Assembly (NCBI GenBank): GCA_017647975.1
Contig: JAGCJL010000008.1
Location: forward strand, 1-33,876
From: Bacteroidaceae bacterium
Lineage (GTDB): Bacteria > Bacteroidota > Bacteroidia > Bacteroidales > Bacteroidaceae
Direction of reading: 5' to 3'
DNA length: 33,876 nt
Under the pieces are notes generated by a model. The model was not told the origin of the DNA and made no database searches. It worked only from the letters and a program-made list of their open reading frames with translations. Position 1 is the stretch's first letter, and every line of letters starts with the position of its first letter. This document shows, piece by piece, positions 23,966 to 31,752 of the stretch. Made by a program: the position numbers and the translations under genes.

Positions 23966-26050
23966 TCAATTATAGAAATTCCACGAAAGACCGAACCAGA
24001 ACACCGCCGGGTTTATAGGGTGGTGCGGTACCAAGAAGTATTCTCTACTACCGGTTCCTTTATTAAGGTGGTAATATTTCACATAGAAACGTGCCTGCTT
24101 GAGCAGGTAGTTTGCATATACATTTACGATAGGGTAATTACCAATTTCAATCTTGTTCGACTGGTTTTGTTGTACATACTGTCCTAAAGCGGGTGAATAG
24201 TCGGGGGCATAATATTTTGTAAAATACCATGCGTCAGCTCCTATTTCAGTGTGTAACACTTTTGCAATCTTGAATTTCAGATAGATATTGGCATAGGCAT
24301 TGAGTGCCGGCAGAGGCAAAATATCCTTGTTGCTGCTTTTCTGGTATGTAGCCTCGGCATCAATATTTAATATTCCAAATTTTAGGCTCTGTTTCAATGT
24401 CGCGTATAAAATTTGTAAGTTGCCATTGTACTGTGTAGCCTTATAACGCTTTAGATATCTGCCACCACCATTTATCGAAATATCTTCATTTGCCAGATAT
24501 GTATAGTTCTTTATATTTTCAAATCCGGCACTTATCTCTGTTTGCCATGATGGAATCTTGAATTTACCGACAATGCGTGTTCTGAACTCTTTATTAAAGT
24601 CATTGTCCCACCAGAAATGTTCCGAATGGTAATGGCGGTAGAAGAATGACGGGCGGTTATTCTTTACATAACCCTCTGCAGCAAGCTGCATCTTTTTCTT
24701 CCATAAGTTGAAATTGAATTCAACATCTCCATTGATGTTGAATGCTCCTAATTCATCGCCAAGGATAGCAACTTCACCATCTACGTTATAATTAAGATAT
24801 TTATTCCTCTTGCTTGAAATGTTTCCTCCCACATATAAAAGATTTTCATTGTATTTTCTTTCGAACTCTTTGCCTTCCTGCAAAAGTGTATCGGGTAGGA
24901 GATACCTGTTATATGTATATGAAACAAAAGCTGTGATGTCGGCAAAAGCAAAACGGCTGAATCCTTCACAAAGAGAGAATGCCAAACGGTTCTTTATTGA
25001 AATATTCATGGCTCTGTCAAGCGAATCGTATGGCAAGAATGAATCAGCATAATAACTGCTTGGTGTACGGTAATTGATGAAATCGTGTTTATGATGCTCA
25101 AAGTTTGCAGTGTGTGTAATACGTGCCACCCTTACAAATTCACTCTCTACACTGTCTTTTACAACATTGTTGCTGTCTGCAACAAGTTTGTCCCGGTAAA
25201 AACCGAAATTGTAGTTATGTGTGAAGAAAACGTCATAGACCTCATTCCAATTCCACGAAGCGTCAAGAAACACAGGAATGTCCGATGTTGTGAAATTGCT
25301 GTTTGCACCATTAGTCTCTTCGGGACGTGTTATGTAACGGTCATCGGTTATACCACCGTTCTCAGCTTGTTTAAGTCTATAGTGGCTTGCAAGCAGGTTG
25401 TAGTTATAATGGTCACTACGGTAGAAAGAGAATAGTGAGTAATTTATAAGAGATGTTGCCTGTTTGTCATATCGTCCGCGAGTAAAGAGATAGTCAAAGA
25501 GAAAACCCACACCAAAATGCTTGCCGGCATTGGTTGAGAAATAGGCTTTGAAACGGTCGTCTCCTATAAGTCTGTTACCCGAGAAGTGATAGCTCAGGTT
25601 TGTATAAGGTGACTTTGTGTCTGTAAAAAAGAATTTCCCCGGACGTAAATAAAAATGGTCGTATGGTTGCAGGAAATCGTACTTCGTGTCAGTGGGGCGG
25701 TCAAAAAATAGACGTGATTGACGCGGTGAGCCGGAGTTTCCAAGATAATTATATGCACCATTATATCCCTCGGTCAAATGCCAATTTTGGAAATGGTATT
25801 GCAGAGTGTCAGCATTTACGGGTATTATATCCCCGGTGAATTCGTCCACATGCCATTGGTGTATCTCCATAGGGACTTTAAGGGCCGTTTTGGTTGAGTC
25901 CTTCTGGTTCTTCTTGAAAGGGCTGAACACTTCGCCACTTCCCAAGCCGGTATTGCCGCCACCATTAGCCGGGTCGGATTTTAATATCTGCTGGCTCCAG
26001 ACTGTCGCCGGCAAAAGGCATAAAATTATTATAAAAAACCTTTTGAGCAT
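23966..26050 (-). CDS. Putative porin (large Bacteroidota outer-membrane barrel family)
   Basis: 694 aa. Signal peptide (MLKRFFIIILCLLPATVWSQ). A Gly/Asn linker and a plug-like N-terminal part (~20-110, DTLQYHFQNWHLTEGYNGAY, then YLGNSGSPRQSRLFFDRP) come before about 16-20 long amphipathic strands, ending in VFWFGLSWNFYN with a terminal aromatic residue next to Asn. The layout matches the 'putative porin' family of Bacteroidota (Porin_10-like). Substrate unknown. It lies after a 54-aa membrane peptide gene (6 nt) and the DUF4468 gene. Confidence 0.9.
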   Translation of the reverse strand: MLKRFFIIILCLLPATVWSQQILKSDPANGGGNTGLGSGEVFSPFKKNQKDSTKTALKVPMEIHQWHVDEFTGDIIPVNADTLQYHFQNWHLTEGYNGAYNYLGNSGSPRQSRLFFDRPTDTKYDFLQPYDHFYLRPGKFFFTDTKSPYTNLSYHFSGNRLIGDDRFKAYFSTNAGKHFGVGFLFDYLFTRGRYDKQATSLINYSLFSFYRSDHYNYNLLASHYRLKQAENGGITDDRYITRPEETNGANSNFTTSDIPVFLDASWNWNEVYDVFFTHNYNFGFYRDKLVADSNNVVKDSVESEFVRVARITHTANFEHHKHDFINYRTPSSYYADSFLPYDSLDRAMNISIKNRLAFSLCEGFSRFAFADITAFVSYTYNRYLLPDTLLQEGKEFERKYNENLLYVGGNISSKRNKYLNYNVDGEVAILGDELGAFNINGDVEFNFNLWKKKMQLAAEGYVKNNRPSFFYRHYHSEHFWWDNDFNKEFRTRIVGKFKIPSWQTEISAGFENIKNYTYLANEDISINGGGRYLKRYKATQYNGNLQILYATLKQSLKFGILNIDAEATYQKSSNKDILPLPALNAYANIYLKFKIAKVLHTEIGADAWYFTKYYAPDYSPALGQYVQQNQSNKIEIGNYPIVNVYANYLLKQARFYVKYYHLNKGTGSREYFLVPHHPINPAVFWFGLSWNFYN

Positions 26051-26056
26051 TGATGG

Positions 26057-26221
26057 TTAGTTTACAAAACGCAAAAGGAATTCAAAAACCTTCAACGTAA
26101 GTGCTGTGAATCCTGTGTAGAAGAAAATATTACTGTCGGCAACCCAAAGAATGAGTGTTACTACAGTTGCTACTAAAAACAGGATATTCAGAATATATCT
26201 GATTTTATCTATTGTTCTCAC
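26057..26221 (-). CDS. 54-aa membrane peptide, GTG start
   Basis: Short gene filling the gap between the porin and DUF4468 genes. It starts at GTG (complement of 26219-26221), 1 nt past the DUF4468 stop, and ends 6 nt before the porin ATG. The product begins VRTIDKIRYILNILFLVATV and has two hydrophobic stretches: ~8-28, and ~33-51 beginning IFFYTGFTALTLK, with basic residues at the N-terminus. No in-frame ATG exists. The tight spacing on both sides and the membrane-like composition argue for a real gene. I do not know a function. Confidence 0.72.
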   Translation of the reverse strand: MRTIDKIRYILNILFLVATVVTLILWVADSNIFFYTGFTALTLKVFEFLLRFVN

Positions 26222-26222
26222 T

Positions 26223-26813
26223 TTATTTTGAATTTAGCTTCTTTTTCAAATCATTAACAAGTATATCCTTGAGATCGATTGTCTTGCAACGGAATTTGCT
26301 CTCAAAAGGTTTTAATTCACCTTTCTTGTTGAAAGCATTCTCGTCTGTAATCCAATCTTCGGCTTTCATTTTCAATCCACCTTTGTCCTCTTCTTCGTCA
26401 TACCAATATGTAATGCGTGACATGTTGAATGTGCAACTGCCATCATTGGCTGTGAGTGTCAGGAAATAATATATTCTTGCACGTTCCAAAACAAGGAATT
26501 TATTCTTGAATACAAGATATTCTTCTCCCTTTAGTACTATAGAATTGGGGTTCTCGCTCTGGAACTCTTTCTTTGACAAAACAGTTGGCTCAACAAATCT
26601 CTCTTTAACCCATTCTTGAGTAATCTCATAGATTTGTGCCGATGTAAGTTCGGTAGCAGGGATAGCCTCTTCAAATGTTACTTTACCGTTAATGACAGGT
26701 ACTGTTCCTTGAGCATATTGTGGCTCCACGTCCTTGATTGCTTTCTTGAATAACTGTGCAGGAGCAGCAATGGTTGCCATTACCATAACAGCCAATAAAA
26801 TTAGTTTTTTCAT
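26223..26813 (-). CDS. DUF4468 domain-containing secreted protein
   Basis: 196 aa. Signal peptide (MKKLILLAVMVMATIAAPAQ). The mature part holds a compact alpha/beta domain (VINGKVTFEEAIPATELTSAQIYEITQEWV ... KGEEYLVFKNK ... ARIYYFLTLTANDGSCTFNMSRITYWY), the pattern of DUF4468, a Bacteroidota periplasmic domain with TBP-like fold and unknown role. The C-terminal ~50 residues are charged and helical. First gene of a minus-strand run that includes the 54-aa peptide and the putative porin; promoter at 26846-26876. Confidence 0.88.
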   Translation of the reverse strand: MKKLILLAVMVMATIAAPAQLFKKAIKDVEPQYAQGTVPVINGKVTFEEAIPATELTSAQIYEITQEWVKERFVEPTVLSKKEFQSENPNSIVLKGEEYLVFKNKFLVLERARIYYFLTLTANDGSCTFNMSRITYWYDEEEDKGGLKMKAEDWITDENAFNKKGELKPFESKFRCKTIDLKDILVNDLKKKLNSK

Positions 26814-26845
26814 ATATATAATATAATTTATAATAAATTACTCTG

Positions 26846-26876
26846 CGAAGATAATACAAAACATAAAAGAAAACAA
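26846..26876 (-). promoter_or_regulatory. Bacteroidota promoter of the DUF4468-porin operon
   Basis: On the minus strand: TTG (26876-26874), 20 nt, TATCTTCG (26853-26846), about 32 nt before the DUF4468 start. The -7 box has C in place of T at the seventh base of TAnnTTTG; the same TTCG ending is seen before mutS2 and uvrB. Confidence 0.65.
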
Positions 26877-26923
26877 GTTTGTACCCCAGCACAATTACAT
26901 GTAAATGTTATGGCTTGTTAAAT

Positions 26924-26980
26924 AAAGGGTATAACTCGCGTGTAATTAAAAAAACGAGGCTTATTTTTGTTATTACCCTT
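26924..26980. repeat. Interrupted dyad in the DUF4468/PASTA intergenic region
   Basis: AAAGGGTATAAC (26924-26935) and GTTATTACCCTT (26969-26980) are inverted with one extra base in the right arm and ~33 nt between. Inside it, CTCG (26935-26938) faces CGAG. The right arm overlaps the -33 TTG of the PASTA gene promoter. A separate 10-bp palindrome TTACATGTAA lies at 26895-26904. Both could be operators in this 220-nt divergent region (inference). Confidence 0.35.
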
Positions 26981-26997
26981 GAGTTGTATTACTTTTG
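26967..26997 (+). promoter_or_regulatory. Bacteroidota promoter of the PASTA-RluA operon
   Basis: TTG at 26967-26969, 20 nt, TACTTTTG at 26990-26997: exact match to TTG-N20-TAnnTTTG, 36 nt before the ATG at 27034. Confidence 0.75.
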
Positions 26998-27033
26998 TTG
27001 GCATAAAGACACAATTTTTTGTCAAAGCATACT

Positions 27034-27636
27034 ATGAAAAAGAATAACAGCAAAAATAAAAAGAAAACAATGAAACTATTGGCCTTAAATCTTTTGGCTA
27101 TGGTTTTTGTTGTAATAGTTCTGCCATACATTGTTCTCTGTTGGCTTGACTCTTATACACATCATGGTGAGGCCTATGCTGTTCCCGATATCTGCGGCTT
27201 GCAGTTGGATGAGGCCAAGGAGGTCTTGCGTAAAAACAATCTTGATTTAGAGATTGTGGAATATAAATACAAGAAAGGTGCAGCTGAAAACGAAGTGATA
27301 GAACAGCGTCCTGTAGCCCATTCAAAAGTTAAAGAGGGGCGTAAGATAATGTTGACAATGAACTCTACAGTAAAGCCTGTTGTAGCTTTGCCAAGTGTTA
27401 TCGACAACTCTTCGCTTCGCGAAGCCGAGGCACGCCTTAAGGGCATGGGTTTTGTCATTGCAGGCGTAGTTACGCAGGACGGTGAGAAGGATTGGGTCTA
27501 TGAGGTTAAGCTTGGCGGTCGTTCACTCGTGAATGGCGATAATATTCCTCATGGTTCAAAGTTGGTTATTGTTGTGGGTAATGGCGAAGAATCTCTTTTG
27601 AAAGAGGGAGTTGTTGATGAAAACTACTTTGAGTAA
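27034..27636 (+). CDS. Membrane-anchored PASTA domain protein
   Basis: 200 aa from ATG 27034; a TTG 15 nt earlier is less likely, and a third start at 27070 is also possible. Very basic N-terminus (KKNNSKNKKK), then one membrane span (~14-38), placing the rest in the periplasm. Two PASTA domains follow: ~49-112 (VPDICGLQLDEAKEVL ... EVIEQRPVAHSKVKEG) and ~117-190 (LPSVIDNSSLREAEARL ... NIPHGSKLVIVVG). PASTA domains in other proteins bind peptidoglycan stem peptides or beta-lactams. There is no kinase or transpeptidase domain, as is usual for this short Bacteroidota form. It is joined to the RluA-type gene by a 2-nt gap. Confidence 0.92.
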   Translation: MKKNNSKNKKKTMKLLALNLLAMVFVVIVLPYIVLCWLDSYTHHGEAYAVPDICGLQLDEAKEVLRKNNLDLEIVEYKYKKGAAENEVIEQRPVAHSKVKEGRKIMLTMNSTVKPVVALPSVIDNSSLREAEARLKGMGFVIAGVVTQDGEKDWVYEVKLGGRSLVNGDNIPHGSKLVIVVGNGEESLLKEGVVDENYFE

Positions 27637-27638
27637 TC

Positions 27639-28727
27639 ATGGAGTATTTTGATGAAATAGAGGGCTTTGAAGGTTTGGCCGATGATAATACCGTAGAACT
27701 TGAAGAAACACTTTTTCGCGAAGTGCGTATTGTTGCCGATAAGGGACAATCGCCCATACGTATAGATAAATTCCTTATCGATCATCTTGCAAACACTTCG
27801 CGTAATAAGATACAGCAGGCGGCCGATGCCGGTGCTATTGCCGTAAATGGTAAGGTTGTAAAGAGTAATTATAAAGTAAAGCCTTGTGATGAAATTATAA
27901 TAACCTACGATACTCCGGCATACGATAACAGTATTATCCCCGAGGATATTCCACTTGATGTTGTCTATGAGGACGATTATCTCATGGTTGTGAATAAACC
28001 GGCAGGTCTTGTGGTTCATCCAGGTTGCGGAAACACTCATGGCACACTTATAAATGCTGTAGCATGGCATTTGAAAGATAATCCGAACTTTGACCCCAAT
28101 GATCCTCAGGTTGGTCTTGTGCATCGTATCGACAAGAATACTTCGGGTTTGTTAGTCGTTGCAAAAACAGCATTCGCAAAGGCACATCTTGGTATGCAGT
28201 TCTTTAAAAAGACAACAAAAAGAACATACAATGCAGTAGTGTGGGGTAGTGTGAAAGATGATACGGGAACTGTTATAGGTAATATAACCCGTAATCCTCG
28301 AAACCGTTTGCAGATGTGCGTGTCGGGTGATGACAGTATAGGAAAATATGCCGTCACACATTACAGAGTTCTTGAACGTTTGAGTTATGTCTCTTTAGTC
28401 GAGTGTAATCTTGAAACCGGTAGAACACATCAAATCAGAGTTCATATGAAACATATCGGTCATATACTGTTCAATGACGATGTGTATGGCGGTGATGAAA
28501 TTTTGAAGGGAACCAATTTTAGCAAGTACAGCCAATTCGTGCGTAACTGTTTTAAACTCTGCCCTCGTCAGGCACTGCATGCCAAAACCTTGGGATTCGT
28601 TCATCCTGTTACAAATGAGATGATGTTTTTTGATTCAGAACTGCCTGCAGATTTTTGTGCAATGGTCGATGCTTGGCGACGCTATTCAAGTGCAAGCTCT
28701 GAATTTAGGGAGCAGAGTGCGGATTAA
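27639..28727 (+). CDS. RluA/RluD family 23S rRNA pseudouridine synthase
   Basis: 362 aa. Converts uridines in rRNA (or tRNA) to pseudouridine. N-terminal S4 RNA-binding domain (~30-90: IRIDKFLIDHLANTSRNKIQ), then the catalytic domain with LVVHPGCGNTHGTLINA, catalytic Asp165 in HRIDKNTSGLLVVAKT, and the ETGRTHQIRVHMKHIGHI motif. Sequence and length fit RluD (positions 1911/1915/1917 in E. coli numbering), but RluC-like specificity cannot be excluded. Second gene after the PASTA protein. In Bacteroidales genomes I recall, a ddl gene often comes next; here the strand switches to GH25 instead. Confidence 0.94.
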   Translation: MEYFDEIEGFEGLADDNTVELEETLFREVRIVADKGQSPIRIDKFLIDHLANTSRNKIQQAADAGAIAVNGKVVKSNYKVKPCDEIIITYDTPAYDNSIIPEDIPLDVVYEDDYLMVVNKPAGLVVHPGCGNTHGTLINAVAWHLKDNPNFDPNDPQVGLVHRIDKNTSGLLVVAKTAFAKAHLGMQFFKKTTKRTYNAVVWGSVKDDTGTVIGNITRNPRNRLQMCVSGDDSIGKYAVTHYRVLERLSYVSLVECNLETGRTHQIRVHMKHIGHILFNDDVYGGDEILKGTNFSKYSQFVRNCFKLCPRQALHAKTLGFVHPVTNEMMFFDSELPADFCAMVDAWRRYSSASSEFREQSAD

Positions 28728-28747
28728 AGAGTTTTGATAACAGAAAG

Positions 28748-29593
28748 TTATTTTATCAACAATTCTTTGAATTTGCTCTCGTCGCCGTTGAAAATGTTTA
28801 TATCAACATTCCTGCTAATTCCAGGCAGTCGTCCGCGGTCGGAGCATTGCCATAAAGTCCAGTTCTGCTTAACCTCCAAAGAATCGACGTAATAGTGGGC
28901 TATCCATGTAGGGTAGCGCTCAAAATATCTGTCGTCAAGATATCGTGCTTTATATTTCTTGCCCGAATATATGATGGGCTTTACACCGTAATGCTCTTCT
29001 ATCTTTGCAATGAATATTTTCAGTTCCTGCATGAATAAGGTCTTGTTTTCGGGTTTCTCCTCAACATCAATCATGGGAGGCAAATCACCGCTTTCGAGTT
29101 TTACGGTATTTATAAACATTTCGGCTTGTGCCAGACCTGTTGAATAGGTACTGAAATAATGATATGCACCTCGTGTAAAGTTGTTCTTCTTCGCTTGTTC
29201 CCAGTTGACATCAAAACGTGTGTCCTTGTGGTCGCTGCCCTCGCACGCTTTCATATATATGAATTTTATGGGCAGTTCTTTTGGGTTTTCATCTTTGAAT
29301 TTTTCCCAATTTATTTTGCCTTGATGATGTGAAATGTCAAGGCCGTAAATGGAGTATCCGTCAGGGATACATGTGTTGTATATTTTTATACCGTCGCATG
29401 TTGTAAAACGGTATATGACCTGTTTGAATACAAGGTGATAGGCAATGAACAGAAATATGGCAGTAATGGCAATGGCTATGATGACATATTGCCAATGAGG
29501 CATCTCCCGACTTACTTTTCGGGGTGTTGAACGGCGGACGGAAGAGCACTTCCGTCCGCCGGTTTTTTTAGTCATTTTTTTAGCTTTTGCCAT
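28748..29593 (-). CDS. Membrane-anchored GH25 family lysozyme-type muramidase
   Basis: 281 aa from ATG 29593. Cleaves the MurNAc-GlcNAc bond of peptidoglycan. N-terminus: ~35 residues, highly basic (KKTGGRKCSSVRRSTPRKVS), then one membrane span (~36-57), so the enzyme domain is periplasmic. GH25 motifs: Asp86 in GLDISHHQGKINW, ACEGSDHKDTRF, RGAYHYFSTYSTG, the catalytic DxE Asp176/Glu178 in MIDVEEKPEN, PIIYSGKKYKARY and WTLWQCSDRGRLPGI, ending VDINIFNGDESKFKELL. It follows the phosphofructokinase gene by 9 nt on the same transcript. A strong hairpin lies within codons ~11-20. Confidence 0.94.
   Translation of the reverse strand: MAKAKKMTKKTGGRKCSSVRRSTPRKVSREMPHWQYVIIAIAITAIFLFIAYHLVFKQVIYRFTTCDGIKIYNTCIPDGYSIYGLDISHHQGKINWEKFKDENPKELPIKFIYMKACEGSDHKDTRFDVNWEQAKKNNFTRGAYHYFSTYSTGLAQAEMFINTVKLESGDLPPMIDVEEKPENKTLFMQELKIFIAKIEEHYGVKPIIYSGKKYKARYLDDRYFERYPTWIAHYYVDSLEVKQNWTLWQCSDRGRLPGISRNVDINIFNGDESKFKELLIK
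29532..29568 (+). terminator. Terminator-like hairpin inside the 5' end of the GH25 gene
   Basis: CGGCGGACGGAAG-AGCA-CTTCCGTCCGCCG is a perfect, GC-rich 13-bp stem with a 4-nt loop, followed on the plus strand by GTTTTTTTA. On the plus strand this is a textbook intrinsic terminator, yet it lies within the coding sequence of a minus-strand gene. It would stop antisense or read-through transcription from the rluA side; on the minus strand it makes a stable hairpin early in the GH25 message. Confidence 0.65.
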
Positions 29594-29602
29594 CAAAATG
29601 TA

Positions 29603-31249
29603 TTACTTCTGTTGCTCAAGAGCAAGTGTTTTTGTAGTCTGGTCGCAAACTTCTGTTGGGCCAAAGTACTGGATTGGACCTGGGTAAACATAGCATGTCT
29701 CCTTAGCCCACTGCTCTCTGTTTGCTGCAAATGTCTTGAAAGGTGCACCGTTAAGGTCAACAAGTGCCTTCTGGATAACAGGTTTCATTTCGCCGTGACG
29801 ACGCTCCATGTTCATCATCATTGTGATGGGGATACCACCGGCAACCCATTCAGCAGCAGGTGCTGTAGTGTTGCGTACTGATGACATATAACCTGTCTTG
29901 CCTGCAGCAATAAGCTGTGATGCGTTGTAGCCAAGAGCGTAGCAGTAGTCAGCATCGTAGTTTGAAGGTGCTGCACAACGTCCCTCATAACCGAAGAAGT
30001 GGTGCTGAGCATTGAACTTGCCAACATATTTGCCTTCTGCCTTCCAAGCTGCAAGTTTACCTGCAACCATTTCTGACAATAGCTTTTCTGTCTCGATGAG
30101 TGATACCTGAACGTTACCGTGTGGGTCGCGGTCCATAGTCAACTGGCGTGCAACACCTGCTGGGAGGCTTGCATAAACCTCAGCGTTCTCCTTAGAAAGC
30201 AAGTTGATGATGTACTGACGCTGTTCCTCGGGAGCAACTGCGTTGTACTCCTCGCCTTTGTGAGCCAAAAGGTCGTTGAGTTCTGCGATAAGAGCTTTCA
30301 TTGCAGGGATAAACTCGATAAGGCCTTCTGGGATAAGTACAGTACCAAAGTTGTTGCCTGCAGCAGCACGGCTTGCAACAGCTTCAGCGATAGATGTAAC
30401 GATGTTGTCGAGTGACAAAGCCTTCTGCTCAACCTCCTCAGAGATGATACAGTAGTTAGGCTGAGTCTGTAGAGCACACTCAAGAGCGATGTGTGATGCA
30501 GAACGGCCCATCAATTTGATAAAGTGCCAATATTTCTGAGCAGAGTTGCAGTCACGCTGGATGTTACCGATAACTTCAGAATAAACCTTACATGCAGTGT
30601 CGAAACCGAAAGATGTCTCAATGTAAGCATTCTTCAAGTCGCCGTCGATAGTTTTTGGACAACCGATAACCTGAACACCTGTATTCTTGGCAGCATAGTA
30701 CTCAGCAAGTACACATGCATTAGTGTTAGAGTCGTCACCACCAATGATTACGAGAGCCTTGATATCAAGTTTCTTGATGATTTCAAGACCTTTGTCGAAC
30801 TGCTCAGTCTTCTCAAGCTTTGTACGGCCTGAACCAATGATGTCGAAACCACCGGTATTGCGGTACTCGTCCATGAGTTCTGCTGTGATTTCCATGTAGT
30901 TGTGGTCAACCAAACCGCCGGGGCCCATTAGGAAACCGTAAAGACGGCTGTTGGCGTTAAGTTTCTTTACACCGTCGAAAAGACCTGCGATAACGTTGTG
31001 ACCGCCAGGAGCCTGACCACCTGAAAGGATAACACCTACATTGATAGCAGGGTATTCCTGAGCCTCGCCACCTTTCTCAAAAGTGATGATGGGAAGACCG
31101 TAAGTGTTGGGGAACATAGCCTTGATAGCCTCCTGGTCAGCAACAGATTCTGTTGCAGCACCTTCACAAAGTTTTACAGTCCCGGTCAAAGCCTGGGGCA
31201 ACTTGGGCTGGTATGCAGCCCTTGCTTTTTGCAATGCACTTATTTTCAT
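29603..31249 (-). CDS. pfp: Diphosphate--fructose-6-phosphate 1-phosphotransferase (PPi-PFK)
   Basis: 548 aa, the long PfpB-type form. Uses pyrophosphate in place of ATP for the reversible phosphorylation of fructose 6-phosphate in glycolysis. Motifs: [21 protein letters not shown] near the N-terminus, GGDD at 170-173 (the Asp that excludes ATP in PPi enzymes), [10 protein letters not shown] with Lys199 and catalytic Asp202, [23 protein letters not shown], and [20 protein letters not shown]. First gene of a pair with GH25. The 224-nt region upstream (31250-31473) shows no clear minus-strand promoter. Codons are GC-richer and more uniform than its neighbours, as expected for a highly expressed gene. 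Confidence 0.96.
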   Translation of the reverse strand: MKISALQKARAAYQPKLPQALTGTVKLCEGAATESVADQEAIKAMFPNTYGLPIITFEKGGEAQEYPAINVGVILSGGQAPGGHNVIAGLFDGVKKLNANSRLYGFLMGPGGLVDHNYMEITAELMDEYRNTGGFDIIGSGRTKLEKTEQFDKGLEIIKKLDIKALVIIGGDDSNTNACVLAEYYAAKNTGVQVIGCPKTIDGDLKNAYIETSFGFDTACKVYSEVIGNIQRDCNSAQKYWHFIKLMGRSASHIALECALQTQPNYCIISEEVEQKALSLDNIVTSIAEAVASRAAAGNNFGTVLIPEGLIEFIPAMKALIAELNDLLAHKGEEYNAVAPEEQRQYIINLLSKENAEVYASLPAGVARQLTMDRDPHGNVQVSLIETEKLLSEMVAGKLAAWKAEGKYVGKFNAQHHFFGYEGRCAAPSNYDADYCYALGYNASQLIAAGKTGYMSSVRNTTAPAAEWVAGGIPITMMMNMERRHGEMKPVIQKALVDLNGAPFKTFAANREQWAKETCYVYPGPIQYFGPTEVCDQTTKTLALEQQK

Positions 31250-31415
31250 ATTTGTAAAAAATTAAAGTATTTCAATTGTTTTTTGAACTATTGGCAAATT
31301 TCGCTTTTTTTTATGAGATTTAAAAGAACTTTGCACATTATTTGCTAATATAAGGTAAAAAATATGGGCATTGGAGAGTTTGGGTGGGTAAAAGAACTCT
31401 TTTAGGCTTGTTGTT

Positions 31416-31446
31416 TTGTTTATTTGAATAAAAGTACTTATCTTTA
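31416..31446 (+). promoter_or_regulatory. Bacteroidota promoter of the small conserved protein / amidase pair
   Basis: TTG at 31416-31418, 20 nt, TATCTTTA at 31439-31446 (last base A instead of G), 27 nt before the ATG at 31474. The rest of the 224-nt gap between pfp and this gene holds only AT-rich sequence in which I see no other feature. Confidence 0.65.
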
Positions 31447-31473
31447 CAAATGTAATTTAAATTTTATCAAGTT

Positions 31474-31746
31474 ATGGCAAGTAGAAAGAATTTGAAAAAG
31501 GTTATCACATTTGTTGTTGATGAGTTGGCAACTGAGGCGTTCTTTGCATCAAATGGTGCTGAGGGTAATACTGAAGCATGGGTTGACCTCTTTAACAAAA
31601 TATTCGCTTTGAATTGTGAGTATATAGCTCGCGTTAATCATGTAGAACCGGGTATGCCTGCAAAGAAATATTTCAATGCTCTTTGCGACTCGTTTAACGA
31701 CGATGCTAAGGCTATCCTCGCCGAAATGGGTGAATTGGCAAAGTAA
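31474..31746 (+). CDS. Conserved small protein of unknown function
   Basis: 90 aa, soluble, no signal peptide. Basic start (MASRKNLKKVI) then an all-helical pattern (VVDELATEAFFASN; EAWVDLFNKIFALNCEYIARV; KKYFNALCDSFNDDAKAILAEM), which suggests a small three- or four-helix bundle. Two cysteines but no metal motif. I do not recognise a named family, although similar small proteins are familiar from Bacteroidales genomes. It is separated by 6 nt from the amidase gene and shares its promoter. Confidence 0.8.
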   Translation: MASRKNLKKVITFVVDELATEAFFASNGAEGNTEAWVDLFNKIFALNCEYIARVNHVEPGMPAKKYFNALCDSFNDDAKAILAEMGELAK

Positions 31747-31752
31747 TATTTC

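Noticed and set aside
26814-27033. tRNA or small RNA gene in the divergent region
   Set aside because: No cloverleaf arms, CCA end or anticodon stem could be drawn; promoters and dyads explain the region.
27019-27033. TTG start for the PASTA protein
   Set aside because: ATG 15 nt downstream gives the same basic anchor and a normal leader length from the promoter.
28728-28760. Weak inverted repeat TTGATAA...TTATCAA at the rluA/GH25 junction as a terminator
   Set aside because: Only 7 AT-rich base pairs, a 12-nt loop and no U-tract; too weak to call.
31364-31405. 13-codon reading frame (MGIGEFGWVKELF) ahead of the small conserved gene, as a possible leader peptide
   Set aside because: It ends upstream of the -7 box of the downstream gene, has no attenuator hairpin or run of one amino acid, and is short enough to arise by chance.
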